A stretch of 64,000 nucleotides of DNA from Strigamia acuminata (taxonomy: Eukaryota; Arthropoda; Chilopoda; Geophilomorpha; Linotaeniidae). The stretch covers positions 1,736,001 to 1,800,000 of the forward strand of contig OX442321.1 in assembly GCA_949358305.1 (NCBI GenBank). Reading direction: 5' to 3'. A program made the position numbers and the translations under genes. Under the pieces are notes generated by a model that was given only the letters and a program-made list of their open reading frames with translations, searched no databases and had not been told where the DNA came from. The stretch's first letter is position 1, and each line of letters begins with the position of its first letter. Positions 9,081 to 19,576 of the stretch are shown one piece after another.

Positions 9081-12000
9081 CGAAACATGTCAGTTATGAT
9101 CTTGACTGCTTTTTCAAACTCAGCTGTTGACACTGGTTTGTCCTTTTTAGAGGATGGGCAGTCTTTTTGCCAATGCCCTAATTTTTTGCATAAATTGCAT
9201 GGATCAGTGGCAGGCGATTTCTTTTTCGTTGCTGCTGGTGAGGCAGAACGAGAACGAGCGTCAGACCGGCGCTCTGGCGACACCGCAGGTGACTTTGAAT
9301 TCCTTTCTGTATTCACCTTTGATGCGTCAAATGAAACATTTTTTGATTTCATTTTTGGCTTCCATTTGCCTGCAACGGGGTTATTTTTTGCTAACAACGC
9401 CGCTGCTTTGGCCAATAAAGCCAACGTCTCATCTCCTGCTTCCTCCTCCTCTTCAGCTTCTTCAGCTTCAGACGACGGAGTTTCAGCTCCAGTTATATTT
9501 GCATGTAACTTAGGAACTGAATGAGGATTTTTGACGTCCTTTTTGGAAGATTCTTTTTTCGAACTCTTCCCTTCCACCTCGTCTAGAAAGTCTTCGTAAC
9601 TAGGTGGCTGCAACAATTTCAAACCATTAAAGGTTTCATTGTTTTGCTCAGCGAGTCTTTTCTCTCGCTTTAAGTACGCTGACCTTTCGGCTTCTGTAAG
9701 GTAAGCTTTGTACTTTTCGTCAATGCGCAATTGATTGACCTCCATGAACTCATTTAACTCGGAGAATTTCCCCGGGTCGGGAGCGTCCGACATCATCAGA
9801 ATATTTTTACTATATTCTGTGAGACCAGCTCTGAACTGATCATCTGCTGTTGCATCAGTAACAGCATGTGGCATTCTGCCAAGCAGATTCTCTGCTCTTA
9901 GCATGTACGAATGTAAGCTTTCGCCTTTTCGTTGCTTAAGACATCGCCAGAGCGTCTTGATGTCTTCGCTCGATTCACCAAATTTAAACATAAATTGTTT
10001 AACGAAGTCATCCCACTTCGTGAAGTCTTTCCTGCGAAACCACTCCTTGACACCGCCAACTAGTATTCTTGGTACTAGATGGGCCAATGCACCTTCACAG
10101 CCAAAACTGTGAACTTTGCCTAGTTCGAATATTTCCAGCAAGAGGTTTGACCCTGCTTGCCAACTTCCATTATAGGCATGTGGGATAACTCGATCCCATC
10201 TAATGAACTTTTCATCTGTTGTTTGATGAGTCCATTTATCAGAAGTAAATTCACTTATTTTTTGCAAAATAATTTTATCCCTTCTGCTTTTTCGCTGTTG
10301 TTGAGCATTTTGCCTCAACAACTGGTCAATCTCATCTTTCGTGTAGAAATCGGGTCTTTGAGTTCTACTACGTGTTCTGTGACGAGATCGCCCTCTCACA
10401 CTGGGACGTGAGGAATCTGTATCTGACGCAGATTCATGATTCGGATTTGGCGGCGGATCAGGGTCCGGAGGATCGTCGCCATCTGGCGGACGACGGTCTC
10501 CATTTGGTGGTCCCCTTCCATTTCGATTGCCATTCGAATTATGGTCACGTGAGTGGCCACCTCCATGTCCATCTGAACTGTCTCCACCTGGTGGGTCACC
10601 ACCTGGTGGATTTCCACGGTATCTCGGCCCATCACGGATGTCGTTGTGACAATCGCGTTTTGGTGAGCCTTCTCGCGGATTATCGTGTGATCGTCCACGA
10701 TCGTGTGGTTTCTCACGTTCTTTATTCTTTCTCTCTAGCAATCCGATTAATCGGTCACTATTGCTAAAGAATCGATCCGAATCTTGTGGAACTTTTGGGG
10801 AATGATATTCGGTCGGGTCTGGTTGTCGCTTTCGCTTTTTGCGACTGTGATGACTATTACGGCTTCCACGACTACTGCGTGAGTCATCACTGTCAGTCCA
10901 ACTTGATTGTCGACTGACTTTTGGTTTAGCTGATGTTAAATCAATCAACTCAGGTGATTTGGAAGCACCTTTTTGCAAAACTGGGGCTGGCTTTGCAAAA
11001 TTATCTTCGCCACAAACGTCTTGTACTTTTTGTACGACTACTGCAAAGTTTTCTTGTACCGTCAATAGATCTGCGCGAAGAATTTCGTTTTCACGAGCTT
11101 GCGCAGCTAAGTCGGCACGTAATAACTGCTCTGCAGTACTTTGACTTTTGGCGGCTTGACCAGCATCAATTACTGACTGCTGTCGAGCGAGAAATACTTC
11201 GTTTTCTCGTTGTGCTAATCTCTTAGCTCTTGCTGCTTGTTCTGCAGCATAATTCTCGTAATTTCGAGAAGTGGAGGGGATTGCTTCCCTCGCTCGAACT
11301 GGGGCGGTTAGTTCGGCAGTCATTAAATTTGTGTTGGCTTCCCGCAAATTTGCGTTGGCCAATCTCAAATTTTCATTAGCAATTTCTAAATCTTTTTGTG
11401 CTTGATTTAGTTGCTCGAGCCTTTGTTGTTGCTCTTCGTCAGTAATTAGCCAGGAAGCTTTTTCCTGCTCTAATTGCAACAACTTAACATGGTCATTTGC
11501 ACGTTGTTGTTTTAGTTCGGCATTTTGCTGCTGCATTTCTGCATGCATTCGCTCGAACTCTGCTTGCAAGCTTGTTCTGACGATTTCAACGTCTTTTTGG
11601 CTTTGTTTGCGAACCATAGCTTTGTGGATTTGTTCCACAGTCATTTCGCTAGTGACTTTTACTCCCTCGAGCCTAGCTTGCTCACGGAGTGCGTCCATCA
11701 TGGTTACACGCACGGGAGAATGAGAAACTTCCATATTGGAGTTCTCCGAATCTTGCTGTGCTGCACCTTGAACCGGTGATGAATTCAGCGAGTGCTCTGC
11801 ACTTGATGATTGAATTCGTAAATTCAAATCATCGTTTTGCGACTTGGAACGGCCACTTCCAGTTGGATTGTTTAAGTCCAACTGGCCGCTTGGCGGGGAT
11901 GGCTGTTGTCGCTCCAACGCTTGCGTGAATTCATTCACGATTAACTGTGCCGAGTTACAGTTAGCTGTTTGATCCATGGCTTCAAACAATTCTTGTGACT

Positions 12001-12091
12001 CAGTCACTTCTTGATCCACGACTGGTAGATCGATCGCCACTCGTCTCTTCGCCGGCCTTCCTCTCGGTCTCTTCTCTGAAGGAGTCGCCAT
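9068..12091 (-). CDS. gag: Gag structural polyprotein with AT-hook and zinc knuckle
   Basis: This forms the particle and packages the RNA. At 1007 residues it is much longer than most Ty3/gypsy Gags (roughly 300-600). The start is the first ATG after the primer-binding site. The order is: an AT-hook at residues 7-17 (KRPRGRPAKRR, core RGRP); an extended Gln/Glu/Leu-rich coiled coil at about 150-350; a Ser/Arg/His-rich and Gly/Pro/Asp-rich disordered stretch at about 390-600; a capsid-like helical domain at about 610-780; an acidic patch; and one CCHC knuckle (C-x2-C-x4-H-x4-C, 965-978) near the C-terminus. The final codons carry the frameshift heptamer, so Gag is the main product and Gag-Pol the minor one. 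The AT-hook and long coiled coil are unusual for a Gag. Confidence 0.92.
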   Translation of the reverse strand: MATPSEKRPRGRPAKRRVAIDLPVVDQEVTESQELFEAMDQTANCNSAQLIVNEFTQALERQQPSPPSGQLDLNNPTGSGRSKSQNDDLNLRIQSSSAEHSLNSSPVQGAAQQDSENSNMEVSHSPVRVTMMDALREQARLEGVKVTSEMTVEQIHKAMVRKQSQKDVEIVRTSLQAEFERMHAEMQQQNAELKQQRANDHVKLLQLEQEKASWLITDEEQQQRLEQLNQAQKDLEIANENLRLANANLREANTNLMTAELTAPVRAREAIPSTSRNYENYAAEQAARAKRLAQRENEVFLARQQSVIDAGQAAKSQSTAEQLLRADLAAQARENEILRADLLTVQENFAVVVQKVQDVCGEDNFAKPAPVLQKGASKSPELIDLTSAKPKVSRQSSWTDSDDSRSSRGSRNSHHSRKKRKRQPDPTEYHSPKVPQDSDRFFSNSDRLIGLLERKNKEREKPHDRGRSHDNPREGSPKRDCHNDIRDGPRYRGNPPGGDPPGGDSSDGHGGGHSRDHNSNGNRNGRGPPNGDRRPPDGDDPPDPDPPPNPNHESASDTDSSRPSVRGRSRHRTRSRTQRPDFYTKDEIDQLLRQNAQQQRKSRRDKIILQKISEFTSDKWTHQTTDEKFIRWDRVIPHAYNGSWQAGSNLLLEIFELGKVHSFGCEGALAHLVPRILVGGVKEWFRRKDFTKWDDFVKQFMFKFGESSEDIKTLWRCLKQRKGESLHSYMLRAENLLGRMPHAVTDATADDQFRAGLTEYSKNILMMSDAPDPGKFSELNEFMEVNQLRIDEKYKAYLTEAERSAYLKREKRLAEQNNETFNGLKLLQPPSYEDFLDEVEGKSSKKESSKKDVKNPHSVPKLHANITGAETPSSEAEEAEEEEEAGDETLALLAKAAALLAKNNPVAGKWKPKMKSKNVSFDASKVNTERNSKSPAVSPERRSDARSRSASPAATKKKSPATDPCNLCKKLGHWQKDCPSSKKDKPVSTAEFEKAVKIITDMFRKNL

Positions 12092-12182
12092 TTTTCAATG
12101 AGGATTTAGAAAGGATAGAGAAGAAAGATAAGCAAGATAAAAATGGCGGGTAAATTTTAACTAACAAAGTTATACAATGACT

Positions 12183-12200
12183 ATCCCGGACGGGCCCCCA
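12183..12200 (-). other. Primer-binding site, tRNA-Pro type
   Basis: Read on the element strand this is TGGGGGCCCGTCCGGGAT, two bases after the LTR end. It matches the complement of the metazoan tRNA-Pro 3' end with one mismatch from the commonest form. The plus-strand copy reads ATCCCGGACGGGCCCCCA. This fixes the orientation and the inner border of the LTR. Confidence 0.8.
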
Positions 12201-12202
12201 CG

Positions 12203-13083
12203 TGCTGCGATCCGGGTTTTTATCCACTTAATTTCTAATAAATTAAGCAGAAACCGCAGGTGAATGCTATAAAAGACTTACAATCGGCGGCCTTAAACTT
12301 GTCTAGGGTTAAGTTTATTAAGTAGGAAAATAAAGACACAATTTTTATGATAAAAATCACACAAATTCTTTATTAAGTTAAATACAATGAAATATAAAAT
12401 ATATTGACTAGTTGAAATAGGAAGAGCGACAAGTCGCGTAACAATTTGAGCGGAAAACAATGGAAGGGCTTGCAACGACTGTTGCAAGCTACAAAGCGCT
12501 AAAATGGCGCTTAAACAACACACAGTTGTTAGGCGAAGGCGAATTGTCTTCGTTCTCTGAACTCACGAACGATGGTCGAAGACGATGGTTCTCGTGGGCT
12601 CCTTCTACGGCTCGTGCGACGGCTCGGCGGCGGTGGTTGACGGCTGTAGGCGTCTGGTCCAGGTACGATGGCGATGGTTGCCGTTCGCGCGGCAACGATG
12701 GCGATGGTTCACTTGGATCAGGAAACTTCTTCTTCTCGTTTGCTGGAATTAGCTTCGGCTAATTCAAGCAGGATAGCTGGCTTTGTAATTCGTTACAAAG
12801 CAAGCTGGTGAAACTTGGAATACACGGTCCACTATCAATACGTATTGTCGGAGCAGATATCGCAGTGATGTTGTGGGTTGTGTATTTTTGTCAAGAGTCC
12901 CGATTTGAGCCAAGACGCGAGCCCAGCACGCTTCAATATTGCGCAGAAAACCTGCGCACTTAGCTCAAATGGGTGCAACTAGTGGTTATTACACCATATT
13001 GCACCATAACGGCTAATAACCGTTTTCACCCCGGACAACCTGGGGTGATATGTGCCTAGAGAGGATTTCTCCCCTCGGTCACA
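12203..13083 (-). repeat. 5' LTR of the minus-strand retroelement (881 bp)
   Basis: On the element strand it starts TGTGACCGAGGGG (13083) and ends GATCGCAGCA (12203), two bases from the primer-binding site. It carries a polyadenylation signal AATAAA (12374-12369) after an AT-rich promoter-like stretch, and a good splice donor, TTGTAAGTC (GT at 12281-12280), near its 3' end. That donor could supply the spliced RNA for the third ORF. The outer boundary is inferred from the TGTGAC start only, because the partner LTR is missing and no target duplication could be checked. Confidence 0.65.
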
Positions 13084-14011
13084 TGATCTGACTTGGCGTG
13101 TGCCACAGTCAAATTAATTAGAAGACAATTAATTTTATCTTCTAAGTTGGTGAAATATTTTGAGATCACCACAAAGCAGGGTGCGGAAGATCGCCTGTCT
13201 TAAAAACGAGTCGCAATGCTAAAAAGTTTGAGAACAAACACGCTGTATATTGAATTTGATTTGAACATACGCCCTTCAACTGCTCAAGATATGTTTTAAT
13301 TCCGTATAAAACATAATGATGACATCGCGCATGTTTTATTCGGCTTCGCATTCTTTTTGCAGCAGTTGTAAATTTATTTGAAGTGCAGTAGGAATAGGAA
13401 TGTCAATTATTTATCTTATCATGAAATGGATGGTGAGAGACTGTTCCCTTATCAATTCTCAATGCACATGCCATTAAAATTTGAAATTGCCGATAGGCTA
13501 CAAAGGCACACAAGAGATGCGATGCGATGAGACGTGCAGTGCGAAATTTGCATGCGACAGAATGAGCGAAAATATTCAGTACGTTGGAAATTAATGGACT
13601 CAATTTGACTCGAAGGCAGCAAAACGGGCCCGTTATCAATGCTTGTTCTTCTGGTGACAAAAATGTTAACGGGTTAATGGTCTAGTCTAATTTATGGCGA
13701 CTGATTGAGATGATTATGACTTTTATGAGGCGGATTGATTGGATCAATGGTGAATACATTTTACATGTAAACGAGATAAAAGTGGTTTGCTTTGAATGGG
13801 ACTTGTTTTGGATGATGGAGTGCAGTAATTGTTGATTTATTCCGTGGAAATTAAAGGGATAGATATGTTGAATGGCTCCCAATTGGGTTTGGAGTTATCC
13901 AGTGGTCTGAAGCTGAAGGGGATGCGTTTTTATTTTATTTTTTTTTATGGTTTGGGAGTGGACATTAGAAGTTTTTTATCTGTATGCAAATTTATCTCTG
14001 AAAGCCAATGT
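13084..14011. other. Gene-free flank
   Basis: AT-rich sequence with short spurious ORFs only. No splice-supported exon, repeat array or terminal inverted repeat was seen. Confidence 0.5.
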
Positions 14012-14960
14012 TGAGCTCAATTTTTATCTAATACTGGAAAAAGATATTTTTATCTGAAAAGTTGGAAAAATTGATTTATTTTATCTTTAAAAGTAGAAAA
14101 ATGTTATGTTGTTGTAAGAACTGACTAAAGAGATGTTTTATCTTAGAAAGTGGATAAAGTGATGTATTTTATCTTAAAAATTGGATTTATTTATTTATTT
14201 TGTCTTAAAAATTGGATAAAGATGTATTTTCATCTGAAGTTTTATTTTTATCTGAATTTTACTGAATTAGAAATTTTTTAAAGAAATTTTATCTGAATTT
14301 TTCATCTCAAAACTGAAAAAAAAAATTTTATTTTAATTTTTTATTTGAAAACTGAAAAATATTATTTTTTTATCTGAAATTTTCAAATGAAAACTGAAAA
14401 ATATTATTTTTTTATCTGAAATTTTCATCTGAAAACTGAAAAATATTATTTTTTTATCTGAAAATTTCAAATGAAAACTGAAAAATATTTTTTTTTTATC
14501 TGAAATTTTCATCTGAAAACTGAGAAATATTTTTTTATCTGAAATTTTCAAATGAAAACTGAAAAATATTATTTTTTTATCTGAATAGCTGTAAACAGAA
14601 AAAAAAATTTATTTTAATATTTTTTATCTGAAAACTGAAAAATATTATTTTTTTATCTGAAATTTTCAATTAAAAACTGAAAAATATTATTTTTTAATCT
14701 AAATTTTTACCTGAAAACAGAAAAAAAAATTATTTTAATATTTTTCATCTGAAAACTGAAATAAATATATTTCATCTGAATTCTTCACCTGAAAACTTTA
14801 AAAAAAAAACCATATCAATCTGAACTTATAATATGAAAACATCAAACTGAATTTTTCATCCGAAAACATCAATCTGAATTTTTCATCCGATAACATCAAT
14901 CTGAATTTTTTATCAGAAAACATCGATCTAAATTTTTCATCCGATTTGCAAAAACGAAAT
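14012..14960. repeat. AT-rich minisatellite, 48-50 bp then 33 bp units
   Basis: Degenerate units of about 48-50 bp built on ATCTGAAATTTTCATCTG and AACTGAAAAATATT fill most of the stretch. From about 14835 the unit changes to about 33 bp (CATCAATCTGAATTTTTC). Because 48 and 33 are multiples of three, open frames appear on the minus strand, but they are repeat artefacts. Confidence 0.8.
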
Positions 14961-15594
14961 CCATCATCAGATGAGACAAAACAAAAACAAAACACAAAAA
15001 CTAAACATACTTTTATTTATGAAATTTTTTTAAAATTTTTTTTTTGTTCGGACGGAAATATTGAGAAATTGGTGGAGCAGAATAGCGAGTGAAGTTGTGC
15101 AGTGTTGGTTTTATGGTTCTCGAGGGTCCCATACAAGTCACCACAATGGTTCATTTTTGTACTCGCCATTCTATTCTTGGGCCCAGTGGGTTGCTCGTTC
15201 GCACACAGGGATGGATGAGGACAATGGAAAAAAGAGAAATGAAGTTGTAACTTGTGACGGAAATGTTCCCAGCTCGTGCCTCGACTTCCCATATCCACAA
15301 CGACCCCCTACCTCCAATCTAATCTCCCCCACTGTGGTGTGAATAACAAAAAAATTCACAAATGAAATTTAAATAAATTTTTAAATTAAAAAAAAATTTA
15401 AATTTATTAGACGTTATGGTAACCCAGTATTAAATTACCAAACAATGGATTTTTTTGGTGTTTGGGTTATCTGTTTCAGGTTGATGTGACCAAATAGTGA
15501 AGAGCAAATTGAAAAGTCACTATATCTGTCCACCATTTTTGAGATTTCTGATGTTTTGAAAATTTTGGGTATTTTTGAAACTTTTATAAATCTT
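14961..15594. other. Gene-free stretch
   Basis: Mixed-composition DNA between two minisatellites. 15060-15340 is less AT-rich and has overlapping ORFs on both strands, but none has splice or codon support. Confidence 0.4.
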
Positions 15595-16318
15595 GAGAAT
15601 TTTTGATAATTCTTTGATAATTTTTGATAATTCTTTGATAATTTTTGATAATTCTTTGATAATTTTTGATAATTCTTTGATAATTTTTGATAATTCTTTG
15701 ATATTTTTTGATAATTTTTGATGATGCTTGATAATTTTTGATAATGTTTGATAATTTTTGATATTTTTTGATAATTTGTGATAATTCTTGATAATTCTTG
15801 ATAATTTTTGATAATTCGTGATAATTTTTGATAATTCTTAATAATTTTTGATAATTTTTGATAATTCGTGATAATTTTTGATAATACTTTGATAACTTGT
15901 GATAATTTTTGATAATTTTTGATAATTCATGATAGTTTTTTGATAATTGATAATTCTTTGATAATTTTTGATAATTCTTTGATATTTTTTGATAATTTTT
16001 AATAATTTTTGATGATGCTTGATAATTTTTGATAATTTTTGATGATGCTTGATAATTTTTGATAATTTTGATGATGCTTGATAATTTTTGATAATTTTGA
16101 TGATGCTTGATAATTTTTGATAATTCTTGATAATTTGTGATAATTTTTGATAATTCTTTGATAATTTTTGATAATTCTTGATAATTTTTGATAATTTTTG
16201 ATAATTTTTGATAATTCTTGATAATTTGTGATAATTCTTGATAATTTTGATAATTTTTGATAATTTTGATAATTCTTGATAATTTTTGATATTTTTTGTT
16301 GAAATTTTTGATATTTTA
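15595..16318. repeat. TTGATAATTTTTGATAATTC minisatellite
   Basis: About 720 bp of units of 9-11 bases (TTTTTGATAA, TTCTTGATAA, GATGCTTGATAA) organised as about 20-base dimers. Higher-order blocks recur, for example around TTTGATGATGCTTGATAA near 15715 and 16010-16110. Confidence 0.85.
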
Positions 16319-17039
16319 TGTTGAATTTGTTGAAATTATTGTTGCAATTGTCTTAAAAACTTCTAAAATTTCTAGAAATTTAAAAAAAAATCCTCTTTCT
16401 TCGACTTTAAGCACAAAAACTTTTCCAAACCAAAAACTTTCTCCTTTTAATTCAAAAAAGCTTTTTAGTTATTTGTTTTTTTTTATGTTTCTCTCTAGTT
16501 GTTCACTCAACCTAGCAATACGTGATTGACTCTCACTACAACAAAATGCTTTTGTTCAAACTTGTAACCAGAAACCTCCAACTAAAAAAATTAAAAAAAC
16601 AAATATCCACCCACATAATATAAAACGGTGGTGTTAAAATAAGGGCTGGAGTTGGTCAGTGGTTAGAATTAAAGCCAGACTGGGCATTTTGTGTTTTGAT
16701 GGTATTTTTATTTTAATTCTCATGTAGCAGCTCACCTCTCGTTTTATGTCTCACTTGGGATACAGCTGAAATTGCTCGGTTGTTTGTGCGCGAATAAACG
16801 GGTCAAGTGGGCCAGTTAGACGCGTCGCGGCAACGCACAAGTACCTCAATAATAATAATGCTGGGTCGTCTATTTTATTATATAAACGCGGGAATTTTTA
16901 AGAGATATTTTATTATTACAGTTTTTCAGCAGGAAGTGCTTAATGGCGTGAAGATCTTCTCAACGTCTTGTGTTGTAAAGGGAAATTAAAAAGTTAGCTT
17001 CACAGCAGGGCTAAGCGAAGAAGATAGACACTTTAGGTG
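16319..17039. other. Gene-free stretch
   Basis: No supported gene. The sequence is AT-rich with a somewhat more complex part at 16630-17030. Confidence 0.4.
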
Positions 17040-17575
17040 GGGAAAATACGAATTTTAGAAGAAAAATGTCAGTTTTAGATGTGAAAAATACCAATTTATA
17101 TACAAAATACCTATTTTAGATACAAAATACCTATTTTAGATAGAAAATACCTATTTTTGATAGAAAATAGTTATTTTAAATAGAAAATACCAATTTTAGA
17201 TTGAAAAATGTCGATTTTAGATGGAAAAATGTCGATTTTAGATGGAAAAATGTCGATTTTAGATGGAAAAATGTCGATTTTAGATGGAAAAATGTCGATT
17301 TTAGATGAAAAAATGTCAATTTTAGATGTAAAAATACCAATTTCAGTTGGGAAAATACAAATTTCAGATGGGAAAATGCCAATTTTAGATGGAAAATACC
17401 CATTTTAGATAGAAAATATCCATTTTAGATAGAAAATATCCATTTTAGATAGAAAATATCCATTTTAGATAGAAAATGCCCATTTTAGATAGAAAATGCC
17501 CATTTTAGATAGAAAATACCCATTTTAGATAGAAAATACCCATTTTAGATAAAAAATAGTCATTTTATTTGGGAA
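17040..17575. repeat. 20-21 bp minisatellite
   Basis: Two unit types follow each other. About six copies of 21 bp (GATGGAAAAATGTCGATTTT) lie around 17200-17310, and many copies of 20 bp (TTTTAGATAGAAAATACCCA) lie around 17100-17160 and 17390-17560. The A-tracts recur about every two helical turns. Confidence 0.88.
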
Positions 17576-19245
17576 AAAAAACAATTTAATCTGCAGAATT
17601 TACAAGTTTTTAAAAAAAATATTACGGAGTAATTTTTATATGTAAATATACACTTAAATTTTTACACATAAATGACTGAAATAAAATGTATGCATTTACA
17701 AGTTGAAAAACATTTAAAATATCAAAATCACACCAAATCCAGCAACAAAAGAAGCACTCAAAATTGCAAAGAAACACTCAATCACGTAAAAGAAAAATAT
17801 TATGCAAATAGAATCAAAGTCACTCAACTGTCTCATTACCTCGTACCGTGAAATCCGAACTTTCTCAAGTTCCACTCTATAACATTCATCAACCAACCCT
17901 GATCCACCAAAATCACATTGTATACACAAACCAGCTCCGAATTTCAACTCAAAAAAAAAAAAAAAAAAAAAAAACTTTCGAAAAACCCACCAGACGCCAT
18001 CTGGCGACTGCGACTGCGACTGTATCTTATCGCCATTACAGCTGTTGGAGTGACTTTCTTCTCATTTAACCCCCTCATTCCAACCGGATAAGACTGACAC
18101 ACTTCCATTATCGACAAGTGCAATTGTTTACTAGTTTTCCAATGACATTTGCCGGCTTTTGGCTTTTGACATTAATGTTTATTGTTTATTATTTCTTGCT
18201 CCACTCTTATTGTTTGTTTTTATTTCCTCCAATAATTGCAACATAAATTGTGGCCATGTCAAGCCAGCGTCTCAAAAAAAGTGATTATGTAAGTGCACTG
18301 AACTGCAATAATGTGCTGCACTAGTGGTCAATTGGCGGACCCGGCGTTTAATGGAGACAGGCGCCAGTTTGAGGTTTTCTGGTTAGATTTTTATTTATTT
18401 ATTTATTCTGCCAAGTTGGTTTTTGTTGGCTAAAAATGTTGAGGAGAAATCTCTTGAACTGAGGTCTAAACCTACTCCAGTCGAGCGAGACGTTATTGAT
18501 CAATTTCAGGTTGACCCAACACATCACTCTGCCCTCTTGACCAGCAACAAACTTGGAGAAGATGTTTTTTTTTGGGAGGAAAATATTGAATGGGAAGAAA
18601 ATGGTCTGGGCAGATGAATAAATTTGGATTTTTCTTCTTTTTTGTTGATTCAAATTCGAATTATTCAAATTTTAGGGTTTTATTTTTTCTGGGGGAATTC
18701 TAATTGGAAGTGAATTAATTCTATGACAATAGAAAGAAATAAAATGGAAAAAAAGTCCAGTGAATTTGTGCATGTAAACACTATTGTTGATGTAATTCCA
18801 CTTATTGCATTAAGAGTTTCTTCATTATCATGTTGGAGCCATTAAGTGGTCTTATTAGATTATTTTCTTGGGGGAATTATCAAGTTGTTGAATGGGACTA
18901 ATAATGGCAGCAAATAAACTGATTCTGGGTTAAAAATTGATTGATTCAATTAAACTGAGATTCCCAGCAAACAGAAATGGAAAAATTCTTTTTGTCGTTA
19001 ACTTTCTGTATTTCCAATAACATAAAACTCTTTGTTTCTCTGTCAAGATTCATTGTTCAAAGAATAAAGTAGTCTGAGAATGCAATAAGATGTGTTATTC
19101 AAGATAATTTCAATTTTTACTAAAACAGCAAAGCTGTGGAGAAAGTCGAGCAAGGAAGTCGACAACAACTAAAGTATAGCTGTCGTTTGCGATATATCGC
19201 AAAAAAATTGCCAAACTGTAGTATATCGCATTCGCATTTGCTTCA
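17576..19245. other. Gene-free stretch with a 24-A run
   Basis: No supported gene. A pure A run occupies 17951-17974. ORFs on both strands at 17714-18069 and 18399-18668 lack splice or family support. Confidence 0.4.
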
Positions 19246-19576
19246 TGCTGGGCGCATACATACCACAATTTTGCATCGCGGCACAATCGCATTGCCATTG
19301 CGCATGCGCAGATGATGTCATTTTCTTTGCATCGATTAAAAATGTACTTTTGAAAATAGTACTTGGGACAAGTACTATTTCGCCCGTGAATCATGTTGCA
19401 GCCAATCTGTAAGCTGTGTGAAATTACGTCATTTCATCAACATTCAGTAGGAGCCATTTTTCGGATCAGAAATGACATCATAACATTGCAATAGCAAAGC
19501 TGGAATAGCTACATGTGTGTAGCATTGCGCACGATTCACAGGGCGATGCGAAACGCTGGTATGTGTGCGCCCAGCA
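19246..19576. mobile_element. MITE with TGCTGGGCGCATACATACC terminal repeats
   Basis: The ends are imperfect inverted repeats: TGCTGGGCGCATACATACC at the left, and the complement of TGCTGGGCGCACACATACC at the right, with a second block around GCATCGC. The length is 331 bp and there is no ORF. The family is not assigned. Confidence 0.7.

Larger units (their letters stand above)
2288..13083 (-). mobile_element. Ty3/gypsy-like LTR retrotransposon, coding-intact, with an extra ORF
   Basis: In element order this holds the 5' LTR (13083 to 12203), primer-binding site (12200 to 12183), gag (12091 to 9068), pol entered by -1 frameshifting (9074 to 4821), and a spliced third ORF (4478 to 2288). Gag and Pol have no internal stops and Pol keeps all its catalytic motifs, so the insertion is probably young. 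The RT motif YLDD, PR-RT-RH-IN order and CCHC knuckle place it among Metaviridae (Ty3/gypsy). The 3' LTR is not found: nothing in 1-2287 matches 12203-13083. Either it lies beyond the window, or it was lost, or the ORF3 segment belongs to a different element joined here. Confidence 0.85.
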
